Shown piece by piece: positions 32,133-40,674 of a stretch of DNA of 64,000 nucleotides (its first letter is position 1; every line of letters begins with the position of its first letter). A program made the translations under genes and the position numbers. The stretch spans positions 1 to 64,000 of the forward strand of contig NZ_JBKBEX010000005.1 of the NCBI RefSeq assembly GCF_047303325.1. Reading direction: 5' to 3'. The stretch is from Polaromonas sp047303325 (GTDB taxonomy: Bacteria; Pseudomonadota; Gammaproteobacteria; Burkholderiales; Burkholderiaceae_C). The notes under the pieces are model-generated. The model saw nothing but the letters and a program-made list of their open reading frames with translations. It was not told where the DNA came from and did no database searches.

Positions 32133-34781
32133 ATGACCCAGTTTGCTAAAGAAACCCTGCCCATCAGTCTTGAAGAGGAAATGCGGCGCAGCTATCTCGA
32201 CTACGCCATGAGCGTGATCGTTGGCCGGGCCCTGCCCGACGCCAGGGACGGCCTCAAACCCGTGCACAGGCGCGTTTTGTACGCGATGCATGAGCTGAAC
32301 AACGACTGGAACCGCCCCTACAAGAAGTCGGCGCGTATCGTCGGCGACGTGATCGGCAAATACCACCCGCACGGCGACCAGTCAGTCTACGACACCATTG
32401 TTCGCATGGCCCAGGACTTCTCCCTGCGCCACCTGCTGGTCGACGGCCAGGGAAATTTCGGCTCCGTGGATGGTGACAACGCGGCCGCCATGCGGTATAC
32501 GGAAATCCGCCTGTCGAAAATCGCCCATGAATTGCTGGCCGACCTGGACAAGGAAACCGTCGATTTCGGCCCCAACTATGACGGCAGCGAACAGGAGCCC
32601 CTGGTCCTGCCGACCCGGCTGCCCAACCTGCTGGTCAACGGATCGGGCGGCATCGCGGTGGGCATGGCGACCAACATACCGCCCCACAACCTCAACGAAG
32701 TGGTCGACGCCTGCCTGCACATGCTGAAGAACCCGGAGGCCTCCATCGACGAACTGATGGAAATCGTGCCGGCGCCCGACTTCCCCACGGGCGGCATTAT
32801 TTACGGCATCAACGGCGTCAAGGACGGCTACCGCACCGGCCGCGGCAAGGTGGTGATGCGCGCCAAGTGCCACTTCGAGGACATCGACAAGGGCCAGCGC
32901 CAATCCATCATCGTCGACGAGCTGCCCTACCAGGTCAACAAGAAGACGCTGCAGGAGCGCATGGCCGAGCTGGTGCACGAGAAAAAAATCGAAGGCATCA
33001 GCCACATCCAGGACGAGAGCGACAAGTCCGGCATGCGTCTGGTCATTGAGCTCAAGCGCGGCGAAGTGCCTGAAGTGGTGCTGAACAACCTATACAAGCA
33101 GACCCAGCTGCAGGACACCTTCGGCATCAACATGGTGGCGCTGGTCAACGGCCAGCCCAAGCTGTGCAACCTGAAGGACCTGATCCAGGTCTTCCTCTCG
33201 CATCGCCGCGAAGTGGTGACGCGCCGCACCGTGTACACGCTGCGCAAGGCGCGCGAACGAGGCCACGTGCTGGAGGGCCTGGCCGTGGCCCTGGCCAACA
33301 TCGATGACTTCATCGCCATCATCCGCAACGCGCCCACGCCGCCGGTGGCCAAGGCCGAGCTGATGCTGCGCCCCTGGGACAGCAGCCTGGTGCGCGAAAT
33401 GCTCACCCGCACGCGCGCCGACGGCGGCATCGTCAACGCCGACGACTACCGCCCCGACGGCCTTGAAAAAATGTTCGGCATGGGCAGCGACGGCCTGTAC
33501 CGCCTGTCGGAAACCCAGGCCCAGGAAATCCTGCAGATGCGCCTGCAACGCCTGACCGGCCTGGAGCAGGACAAGATCGTGGCCGAATACAAGGAAGTCA
33601 TGGCCGAGATTGACGACCTGCTCGACATCCTGGCCAAGCCCGAGCGCGTCTCCATCATCATCGGCGAAGAACTTTCCGCCATCAAACTGGAGTTCGGCCA
33701 GACCAAACTGGGCGCGCGGCGCAGCCATATCGAGCACAGTTCCTTCGACCTCAGCACCGAAGACCTGATCACGCCGACCGACATGGTGGTGACGCTCTCG
33801 CACACCGGCTACATCAAGAGCCAGCCGCTGTCGGAATATCGGGCGCAAAAACGTGGCGGCCGCGGCAAGCAGGCCACCGCCACCAAGGACGACGACTGGG
33901 TCGACCAGCTCTTCATCGCCAACACGCACGATTACATCCTGTGTTTCTCCAATCGGGGCCGGCTCTACTGGCTCAAGGTCTGGGAGGTTCCCGCGGGGTC
34001 GCGCGGCTCGCGCGGCCGGCCCATCGTCAACATGTTCCCGCTGCAGGAAGGCGAGAAGATCACGGTGGTCCTGCCGCTGACGGGCGACAAGCGCAGCTTC
34101 CCTGCCGACCAATACGTCTTTATGGCCACCTCCATGGGCACCGTGAAAAAGACGGCCCTCGACGAATTCAGCAACCCGCGCAAGGCCGGCATCATCGCCG
34201 TGGACCTTGACCCGGGCGACTACCTCATAGGCGCGTCCCTGACCGACGGCAAACACGACGTGATGCTGTTCAGCGACGGCGGCAAGGCTGTGCGCTTTGA
34301 TGAAAACGACGTCCGCCCCATGGGCCGCAACGCGCGCGGCGTGCGCGGCATGACGCTGGAAGACGGCCAGGGCGTGATCGCCATGCTGGTGGCCGAGGAC
34401 GAGCAGCAAAGCGTGCTGACGGCCACCCAGAACGGCTTCGGCAAACGCACCTCCATCACCGAATACACGCGCCACGGCCGCGGCACCAAGGGCATGATCG
34501 CCATCCAGCAGAGCGAGCGCAACGGCAAGGTCGTGGCGGCGACGCTGGTCCACGTCGACGACGAGATCATGCTCATCACCGACAAGGGTGTGCTGGTACG
34601 CACGCGCGTCAGTGAAATCCGCGAGATGGGCAGGGCTACACAGGGTGTTACGCTGATTGGCCTGGACGAGGGCTCACAATTGAGCGGTCTGCAGCGCATC
34701 GTCGAAAACGATGCCACGCTGGACGACCTCGACACCGAAAACGACACCGGCACAGACGCCTCCAACACGGAAAGCAATTAA
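32133..34781 (+). CDS. gyrA: DNA gyrase subunit A
   Basis: 882-residue type II topoisomerase subunit. N-terminal breakage-reunion domain with catalytic Tyr122 in RYTEIRLSK; the quinolone region reads HPHGDQSVYD, so residue 83 (E. coli Ser) is Gln and 84 is Ser, with Asp87 kept. The GyrA box is QKRGGRGKQ (about 570-578), then a C-terminal beta-pinwheel and an acidic tail (ENDTGTDASNTESN). Length is normal. Start ATG at 32133. Its stop shares an A with the start of the DUF2059 gene (TAATG), so they are co-transcribed. Confidence 0.97.
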   Translation: MTQFAKETLPISLEEEMRRSYLDYAMSVIVGRALPDARDGLKPVHRRVLYAMHELNNDWNRPYKKSARIVGDVIGKYHPHGDQSVYDTIVRMAQDFSLRHLLVDGQGNFGSVDGDNAAAMRYTEIRLSKIAHELLADLDKETVDFGPNYDGSEQEPLVLPTRLPNLLVNGSGGIAVGMATNIPPHNLNEVVDACLHMLKNPEASIDELMEIVPAPDFPTGGIIYGINGVKDGYRTGRGKVVMRAKCHFEDIDKGQRQSIIVDELPYQVNKKTLQERMAELVHEKKIEGISHIQDESDKSGMRLVIELKRGEVPEVVLNNLYKQTQLQDTFGINMVALVNGQPKLCNLKDLIQVFLSHRREVVTRRTVYTLRKARERGHVLEGLAVALANIDDFIAIIRNAPTPPVAKAELMLRPWDSSLVREMLTRTRADGGIVNADDYRPDGLEKMFGMGSDGLYRLSETQAQEILQMRLQRLTGLEQDKIVAEYKEVMAEIDDLLDILAKPERVSIIIGEELSAIKLEFGQTKLGARRSHIEHSSFDLSTEDLITPTDMVVTLSHTGYIKSQPLSEYRAQKRGGRGKQATATKDDDWVDQLFIANTHDYILCFSNRGRLYWLKVWEVPAGSRGSRGRPIVNMFPLQEGEKITVVLPLTGDKRSFPADQYVFMATSMGTVKKTALDEFSNPRKAGIIAVDLDPGDYLIGASLTDGKHDVMLFSDGGKAVRFDENDVRPMGRNARGVRGMTLEDGQGVIAMLVAEDEQQSVLTATQNGFGKRTSITEYTRHGRGTKGMIAIQQSERNGKVVAATLVHVDDEIMLITDKGVLVRTRVSEIREMGRATQGVTLIGLDEGSQLSGLQRIVENDATLDDLDTENDTGTDASNTESN

Positions 34782-35350
34782 TGAAAAAACTGATCACCAC
34801 CCTCGCGATCGCCGGTCTGGCCTGCACCGCGGCCGTCCACGCCCAGACCGACCCGAAAACCGAGCTGGCCAAAAAAGTGGTCGCCCTGCAGCAAGGTCCC
34901 GAGCTCGATCGCTTGGTCGGTCAGCTGGCGGGCAGCACAGCCCAGGATCTGATCGCCAAATGGGCCCCTCAGCTCGAAGCCAAAGTCCCCAAGGCCAAGC
35001 AGGCAAAGGCCTCCGAAGACCTCAACGCCGAACTCAAGAAATACGCCGATGACGCCAGCCAGCTGATTGGCAAGCAGGTCAGCAAGGTCAGCGCCGAATC
35101 GCTGGTACCCGCCTACACGGAGCGTTTCACACTGGAGGAACTCCAGCAGATCGCCGCTTTCTTCGAATCCCCGGCCATCAAAAAATACCAGGCTACCGCC
35201 CCTGAACTCGGCAACGTTTTTGTGCAAAAGCTCGTCGAGGCTTCACGCACCGACGTGGTGGCGCGCATCAAGCAGTTCGACGAGGCGGCGGTGAAAATCG
35301 TCGGCAGCGCCCCAGCACCGGGAGCCGCCAAGCCGCCCGCGAAGAAATGA
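34781..35350 (+). CDS. DUF2059 periplasmic protein
   Basis: 189 residues with a signal peptide (MKKLITTLAIAGLACTAAVHA) and a helical DUF2059 domain (YTERFTLEELQQIAAFFESP, the family mark). Function unknown; DUF2059 is common in proteobacteria and predicted to be periplasmic. It begins inside the gyrA stop (TAATG) and its last bases overlap the serC start (ATGA), so translation of the three is coupled. Lysine/alanine-rich C-terminal end. Confidence 0.85.
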   Translation: MKKLITTLAIAGLACTAAVHAQTDPKTELAKKVVALQQGPELDRLVGQLAGSTAQDLIAKWAPQLEAKVPKAKQAKASEDLNAELKKYADDASQLIGKQVSKVSAESLVPAYTERFTLEELQQIAAFFESPAIKKYQATAPELGNVFVQKLVEASRTDVVARIKQFDEAAVKIVGSAPAPGAAKPPAKK

Positions 35351-36453
35351 CCCGTCCTTTCAATTTTTCCGCCGGCCCCGCGAACCTCCCCGAGGAGGTT
35401 TTGCAGCAGGCGGCGGGTGAAATGCTGGACTGGCACGGCAGCGGCATGAGCGTGATGGAGATGAGCCATCGCGGCAAGGAGTTCATCTCCATCTATGAAG
35501 CCGCCGAAGCCGATTTTCGCGAACTCATGGCCGTTCCGGCCCATTTCAAGATCCTGTTCATGCAGGGCGGCGGGCTGGCCGAGAACGCCATCGTTCCGCT
35601 GAACCTGTCCCGCGGGCGTTCCGCCGATTTTGTGGTGACCGGCAGCTGGAGCGACAAGTCGCAAAAGGAAGCTCGCAAGTACTGTGACGTGCAGGTGGCC
35701 GCCAGCAATGCCGACAACGGGCACACACAGCTGCCCGCGCCTTCGGGCTGGAAGCTGCGACAGGACGCGGCCTATGTACACCTGTGCACCAACGAAACCA
35801 TCAACGGCGTGGAATTCCAGAGCCTGCCGGACCTCAAGACCCTGGGAAGCAACGCGCCCCTGGTGATTGATTTTTCGTCCCACGTGGCTTCCCGGTCCGT
35901 CGACTGGTCCCGCGTCGGCCTGGCCTTCGGCGGGGCGCAGAAAAATCTTGGTCCCGCCGGCGTGACGCTGGTGGTTATCCGCGAGGACCTGCTCGGACAC
36001 GCCATGCCGGCATGCCCCAGCGCCTTTGACTACAAAACGGTCGCGGACAACCAGTCGATGTACAACACGCCGCCCACCTACGCCATTTACATCGCGGGCC
36101 TGACCTTTCAGTGGCTCAAGCGCCAGCGGGAAGGCACGGCCGCCGGTGTCGCGGCCATGGAAAAGCGCAACCTGGCCAAGGCGCAGCTGCTTTACGATGC
36201 GATCGACAGTTCGCAGCTCTACCTGAACAAGGTCGGCAAGGACTGCCGCTCGCGCATGAACGTGCCTTTTTTCCTGCGCGACGAATCGCGCAACGAGGCT
36301 TTCCTGGCCGGCGCCAAGGCGGCGGGCCTGCTTCAGCTCAAGGGCCACAAGTCGGTAGGCGGCATGCGCGCCAGCATCTATAACGCCATGCCGCTGGCCG
36401 GCGTGCAGGCGCTGGTGGCGTACATGCGAGAATTCGAACAAAAACACGCCTAG
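35347..36453 (+). CDS. serC: Phosphoserine aminotransferase
   Basis: 368-residue PLP aminotransferase in serine and pyridoxal phosphate synthesis, converting 3-phosphohydroxypyruvate to phosphoserine. Motifs: FNFSAGPANLPEEVL at the start, QGGGLAENAIVPLN, PLP lysine 199 in FGGAQKNLGPAG, and NVPFFL. Length matches E. coli SerC. It overlaps the DUF2059 stop by 4 bases. Between its stop and pheA lie 80 bases with a CCCCATGGGG palindrome but no gene. Confidence 0.96.
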   Translation: MTRPFNFSAGPANLPEEVLQQAAGEMLDWHGSGMSVMEMSHRGKEFISIYEAAEADFRELMAVPAHFKILFMQGGGLAENAIVPLNLSRGRSADFVVTGSWSDKSQKEARKYCDVQVAASNADNGHTQLPAPSGWKLRQDAAYVHLCTNETINGVEFQSLPDLKTLGSNAPLVIDFSSHVASRSVDWSRVGLAFGGAQKNLGPAGVTLVVIREDLLGHAMPACPSAFDYKTVADNQSMYNTPPTYAIYIAGLTFQWLKRQREGTAAGVAAMEKRNLAKAQLLYDAIDSSQLYLNKVGKDCRSRMNVPFFLRDESRNEAFLAGAKAAGLLQLKGHKSVGGMRASIYNAMPLAGVQALVAYMREFEQKHA

Positions 36454-36533
36454 GACGAAATACCCCATGCCCGCCACATTCACTGTCCCCATGGGGCATC
36501 CAGTGCAGATGGCGCAGGCGGACGGCCCCTGAT

Positions 36534-37616
36534 ATGACTGCCAACCTTGCTGACTTACGCGTCCAGATCGACGCCCTGGACAGGGAACTGCTTTCCCTGC
36601 TGAACCGTCGTGCCCAGGTCGCCGAGCAGGTCGGAGAGCTCAAAAAACGCGAAGGTACGCCGTTTTTCCGTCCCGACCGGGTGGCCCAGGTGATAGAGCA
36701 GATCCAGCAGGCCAACCAAGGGCCGCTCAAGAACGAGCATGTGGCGGCCGTGTGGCGCGAAATCATGTCGGCCTGCCTGGCCCTGGAATCCCCGGTACGC
36801 GTAGCCTACCTGGGCCCCGCGGGCACCTTCAGCGAGCAGGCGGCGCGGCAGTTTTTCGGCGCCAGCATCGAACACGTTCCTTGCATCAGCATTGACGAGG
36901 TCTTTCGCGCGACGGCGGCCGGCAGCGCCAGCTACGGCGTCGTGCCGGTGGAAAACTCCACCGAAGGCGTGGTCTCACGCTCGCTCGACCTGTTCCTCAA
37001 CTCCCCCCTGCACATCGTCGGCGAAATCAGCCTGATGGTGCGCCACAACCTGCTGCGGCTCTCGGAGTCGCTCGAAGGCATAGAAGCGGTCTACGCCCAC
37101 CCCCAGGCGCTGGCCCAATGCCAGGGCTGGCTGACCACACACCTGCCCCAGGCCGACCGCCGCACCGCGTCCAGCAATGCCGAGGGCGCGCGCCTGGCCA
37201 CCACCAACCCGGCCTGGGCCGGCATCGCCAGCGACCGGGCGGCCACCCAGTTCGGCCTTTATACGGCAGCCCACGCCATCCAGGACGACGCCTTCAACCG
37301 CACGCGTTTTGCCGTGGTCTGCCTGCCGCAGACACTGCCCTCCCCGCCCGCATCCGGCAAGGATTGCGTCAGCCTGGTGGTGTCCGTGCCCAACCGCCCG
37401 GGCGCCGTCCACGACATCCTGATGCCGCTCAAAGCCCACGGCGTCTCCATGACCCGCTTTGAATCGCGCCCGGCGCGCTCCGGCCAGTGGGAATACTATT
37501 TTTATATTGACCTGCAAGGTCACCCCTCTCAGGACCATGTCAAAGCCGCGCTGGCCGATTTGCAGCGGCTGTGCGCCTTTTACAAGGTCCTGGGAACCTA
37601 TCCCATCGGCGATTAA
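36534..37616 (+). CDS. pheA: Chorismate mutase / prephenate dehydratase (P-protein)
   Basis: 360-residue bifunctional enzyme of phenylalanine synthesis. Chorismate mutase domain (1-85: LRVQIDALDRELLSLLNRR), prephenate dehydratase domain (about 88-270: VAYLGPAGTFSEQAA, VPVENSTEGVV, NRTRFAVV) and C-terminal ACT domain (about 280-360: KAHGVSMTRFESRP) for phenylalanine feedback. Full length. Neighbours serC and tyrA fit a shared aromatic/serine operon. Confidence 0.96.
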   Translation: MTANLADLRVQIDALDRELLSLLNRRAQVAEQVGELKKREGTPFFRPDRVAQVIEQIQQANQGPLKNEHVAAVWREIMSACLALESPVRVAYLGPAGTFSEQAARQFFGASIEHVPCISIDEVFRATAAGSASYGVVPVENSTEGVVSRSLDLFLNSPLHIVGEISLMVRHNLLRLSESLEGIEAVYAHPQALAQCQGWLTTHLPQADRRTASSNAEGARLATTNPAWAGIASDRAATQFGLYTAAHAIQDDAFNRTRFAVVCLPQTLPSPPASGKDCVSLVVSVPNRPGAVHDILMPLKAHGVSMTRFESRPARSGQWEYYFYIDLQGHPSQDHVKAALADLQRLCAFYKVLGTYPIGD

Positions 37617-37649
37617 TGCAACGACTCACAACCTCCCTGGTGCCACAAC

Positions 37650-38528
37650 ATGTTTGAACAATTAGGTCTCATTGGATGCGGCCTGATGGGTGGCTCATTC
37701 GCGCTGGCGCTCAAACGCGCCGGCCTGGTCAAGCGCGTCGTCGGCTACAGTAAATCCCCCTCCACCACGGAGCGGGCGCGCCAGATGGGTGTGATCGACG
37801 TGGAGGCTCCTTCGGCGCTGTTGGCGGTTTCGGGTGCCGACATCGTTTTGCTGGCCGTGCCGGTTTCGGCGACGGAGGCTACCTTCAAGGCCATACGCCA
37901 CCTGGTCGGCCCGAACACGCTGATCATGGACGTCGGCTCGACCAAGCGCGACGTGGTGGACGCCGCGCGGCGCGTGCTGCGCGACAACGTCGGCTCCTTC
38001 GTGCCCTGCCACCCGATCACCGGCAAGGAAGTCTCGGGGGTCGAGCATGCGGACGTGGACCTCTACGCCGGCAAGCAGGTCATCCTGACGCCCATAGAGC
38101 GCACCTTCACGGTACAACTGCAAAAAGCCAACGACGTCTGGACGGCCTTGGGCTGCCATGTCCTCAAGATGTCGCCCCAGGCCCACGACGCCGCCTACGC
38201 CGCCGTCAGCCACCTGCCGCACCTGATCGCCTTCGCCCTGATCAACGGCATCACCGGGCAGGACCATGGCAAGGAGTACATGTCACTGGCCGGCCCGGGG
38301 TTCCGGGACTTCACGCGCATTGCCGCCAGCGACCCAAAAATGTGGCGCGACATCCTGATCGCGAATCGCGAAGAATTGTTGGCCCAGTCAAAAATTTTCC
38401 AGGAAACCCTGCAGTCGCTCGAGGAGCTGATTGCCAACAGCAGCGGCGACGTCCTTGAAGTGCTGATCGAGCGGGCCAGCGAGACCCGGGCCAACTGGCG
38501 CATCTCCTCACAAAAATCGCACAAATAA
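37650..38528 (+). CDS. tyrA: Prephenate/arogenate dehydrogenase
   Basis: 292-residue NAD(P)-dependent enzyme of tyrosine synthesis, TyrA without a fused mutase or ACT domain. Rossmann motif LIGCGLMGGSFALAL (about 7-21), LLAVPVSATE, MDVGSTKRDVV, VPCHPITGKEVSG with the conserved histidine. Length is normal for the single-domain form. Start ATG at 37650; 33 bases after pheA and 10 before the aroA/cmk fusion. Confidence 0.95.
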   Translation: MFEQLGLIGCGLMGGSFALALKRAGLVKRVVGYSKSPSTTERARQMGVIDVEAPSALLAVSGADIVLLAVPVSATEATFKAIRHLVGPNTLIMDVGSTKRDVVDAARRVLRDNVGSFVPCHPITGKEVSGVEHADVDLYAGKQVILTPIERTFTVQLQKANDVWTALGCHVLKMSPQAHDAAYAAVSHLPHLIAFALINGITGQDHGKEYMSLAGPGFRDFTRIAASDPKMWRDILIANREELLAQSKIFQETLQSLEELIANSSGDVLEVLIERASETRANWRISSQKSHK

Positions 38529-38538
38529 TCCGCAGTCC

Positions 38539-40521
38539 ATGTTCGACACCGAGTTCCTGGACGTTCCGCCCTTGCGCAGCGCGGGAGGCACCGTCCGCCT
38601 GCCCGGCTCCAAAAGCATTTCCAACCGCGTCCTGCTGCTGGCCGCCTTGAGCCACGGCGAGACCACGGTCCACGACCTGCTCGCCTCCGACGACACCGCC
38701 GTGATGCTGGCCGCGCTCAGGCAGCTCGGCTGCGCAGTCAGGCAGGACGGCAACACCGCCGTGATCAGCGGGCTGGGCGGGCGCCCCGTCCAGACCCCGG
38801 CCAAGCTTTTCATGGGCAACGCCGGCACAGCCATGCGGCCGCTGACGGCCGCGCTGGCCCTGCTGGGTGGGGAATTCGAGTTATCCGGCGTGCCGCGCAT
38901 GCACGAAAGGCCCATAGGCGACTTGGTCGACGCGCTCAGGCAACTGGGCTGCGCCATCGACTACCTCGGCAACGAAGGTTTTCCGCCGCTGCGCCTGCGG
39001 CCCGGGCAACTCAAGCTGGAGCAGCCCATACGGGTGCGCGGCGATGTCTCCAGCCAGTTCCTGACCGCCCTGCTGATGGCCCTGCCGCTGGTCGCCGAGC
39101 GGGATATTTGCATTGAAGTGGTCGGCGAGCTGATCTCCCGGCCCTACATTGAGATCACGCTCAAGCTGCTGCAGCGCTTCGGCATAGACGTCACGCGCCA
39201 GGGCTGGGAACGCTTCACCATTCCCGCCGGCAGCCGCTACCAGTCGCCTGGCGCCATCCATGTCGAGGGCGACGCCTCGTCGGCCAGCTATTTCATCGCA
39301 CTGGGTGCCATCGCGGCGGCGTCCCCGGGACACTCCAGCATTGAAATTCAGGGTGTGGGCGCCGCCTCTATCCAGGGCGACATCCGCTTCGTCGAGGCCG
39401 CCGAAATGATGGGCGCACGGGTCGATAGCGCACCGAACTCGCTGCGCATTTCGCGCGGCGCCTGGCCGCTCAAGGCCATAGACCTGGACTGCAACCACAT
39501 TCCCGACGCCGCCATGACGCTGGCCGTGATGGCGCTGTACGCCGACGGCACCACCACGCTGCGCAATATCGCGAGCTGGCGCGTCAAGGAAACCGACCGC
39601 ATCGCCGCCATGGCCTGCGAGCTGCAAAAATTCGGCGCTGTGGTCGAGGAAGGCGCGGACTACCTCAGGATCACCCCTCCCACCCAGTGGACGACGGGCG
39701 CGATCCATACCTACGACGACCACCGCGTGGCCATGTGTTTTTCGCTGGCGGCCTTCAACCCGGCACAGCTGCCGGTGCGTATCCTGGACCCCAAATGCGT
39801 GGCCAAGACCTTCCCCGATTACTTCGAAGCCCTGTTCGAGGTGGCCCAGGCCGACACGCCCCGCATTCCGGTCATCTGCATCGACGGCCCGACGGCCTCC
39901 GGCAAGGGCACGCTCGCGGCCCTGACGGCCCACCGGCTGGGCTACCACTACCTGGACTCCGGCGCGCTTTACCGCCTGAGCGCCCATGCCGCGGCGCTGG
40001 CTGGCGTTTCGCTGGACGACGGGCCCGGCGTGGCCCGCGTGGCGCGCACCATGCCGGTGCGTTTCCAGGGTAGCCACATCTTTCTCGGGCCTCAGGACGT
40101 GTCCGAGGCAATACGCACCGAAGCCGCCGGCATGGCCGCCTCCCGCGTGTCGGCCCACCCCGAGGTTCGCGCCGCCTTGCTGGAGCTCCAGCACAGCTTT
40201 CGCAAGCTGCCGGGGCTGGTCGCCGACGGCCGGGACATGGGGACCGTCATCTTCCCGGACGCCCCGCTCAAGGTTTTCCTCACGGCCAGCGCCCTGCACC
40301 GCGCCGAACGCCGGCATAAGCAGTTGATTTCAAAGGGAAATTCGGCTACAATCGGCGAGATTCAGCAAGATTTAGAGGCACGTGATGCGCGCGATTCGTC
40401 GCGAAAAGCAGCCCCTTTGAAGCCTGCTGATGACGCCCGCCCCCTGGACAACTCCTATCTGTCGATTGAAAAATCGGTGGAGCAGGTGCTTGAATGGTGG
40501 CAAGGCACCCGGCCCTTCTGA
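38539..40521 (+). CDS. aroA-cmk: EPSP synthase fused to cytidylate kinase
   Basis: 660-residue fusion. Residues 1-440: 5-enolpyruvylshikimate-3-phosphate synthase (shikimate pathway) with LPGSKSISNR (21-30), LFMGNAGTAMRPLTAAL and the C-terminal DHRVAMCFSLAA. Residues about 444-660: cytidylate kinase with P-loop GPTASGKGT (about 452-460), GALYRLSA, and VADGRDMGTVIFP. The reading frame crosses the junction (FEVAQADTPRIPVICIDGP) with no stop or frameshift. Both halves look complete. This links aromatic synthesis to CMP phosphorylation; no separate cmk is in this window. Confidence 0.94.
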   Translation: MFDTEFLDVPPLRSAGGTVRLPGSKSISNRVLLLAALSHGETTVHDLLASDDTAVMLAALRQLGCAVRQDGNTAVISGLGGRPVQTPAKLFMGNAGTAMRPLTAALALLGGEFELSGVPRMHERPIGDLVDALRQLGCAIDYLGNEGFPPLRLRPGQLKLEQPIRVRGDVSSQFLTALLMALPLVAERDICIEVVGELISRPYIEITLKLLQRFGIDVTRQGWERFTIPAGSRYQSPGAIHVEGDASSASYFIALGAIAAASPGHSSIEIQGVGAASIQGDIRFVEAAEMMGARVDSAPNSLRISRGAWPLKAIDLDCNHIPDAAMTLAVMALYADGTTTLRNIASWRVKETDRIAAMACELQKFGAVVEEGADYLRITPPTQWTTGAIHTYDDHRVAMCFSLAAFNPAQLPVRILDPKCVAKTFPDYFEALFEVAQADTPRIPVICIDGPTASGKGTLAALTAHRLGYHYLDSGALYRLSAHAAALAGVSLDDGPGVARVARTMPVRFQGSHIFLGPQDVSEAIRTEAAGMAASRVSAHPEVRAALLELQHSFRKLPGLVADGRDMGTVIFPDAPLKVFLTASALHRAERRHKQLISKGNSATIGEIQQDLEARDARDSSRKAAPLKPADDARPLDNSYLSIEKSVEQVLEWWQGTRPF

Positions 40522-40674
40522 CCCCCGACGCGCAACCTGCGCTTGGGTCAGCAGGTTCATCAACGTAACCCGCGGCCTTACCAGACGGCTGGCCGCAAAA
40601 AACACCGCCGCAAGCAGCTATAAAAACAGTAGCAATCCCGCTATTGGAACCCTGTTGTGTGGACTAGGAAAATC

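Noticed and set aside
33090..34553. A minus-strand frame against the gyrA C-terminal half
   Set aside because: Shadow of gyrA; the sequence is low in hydrophobic residues and has no start signal.
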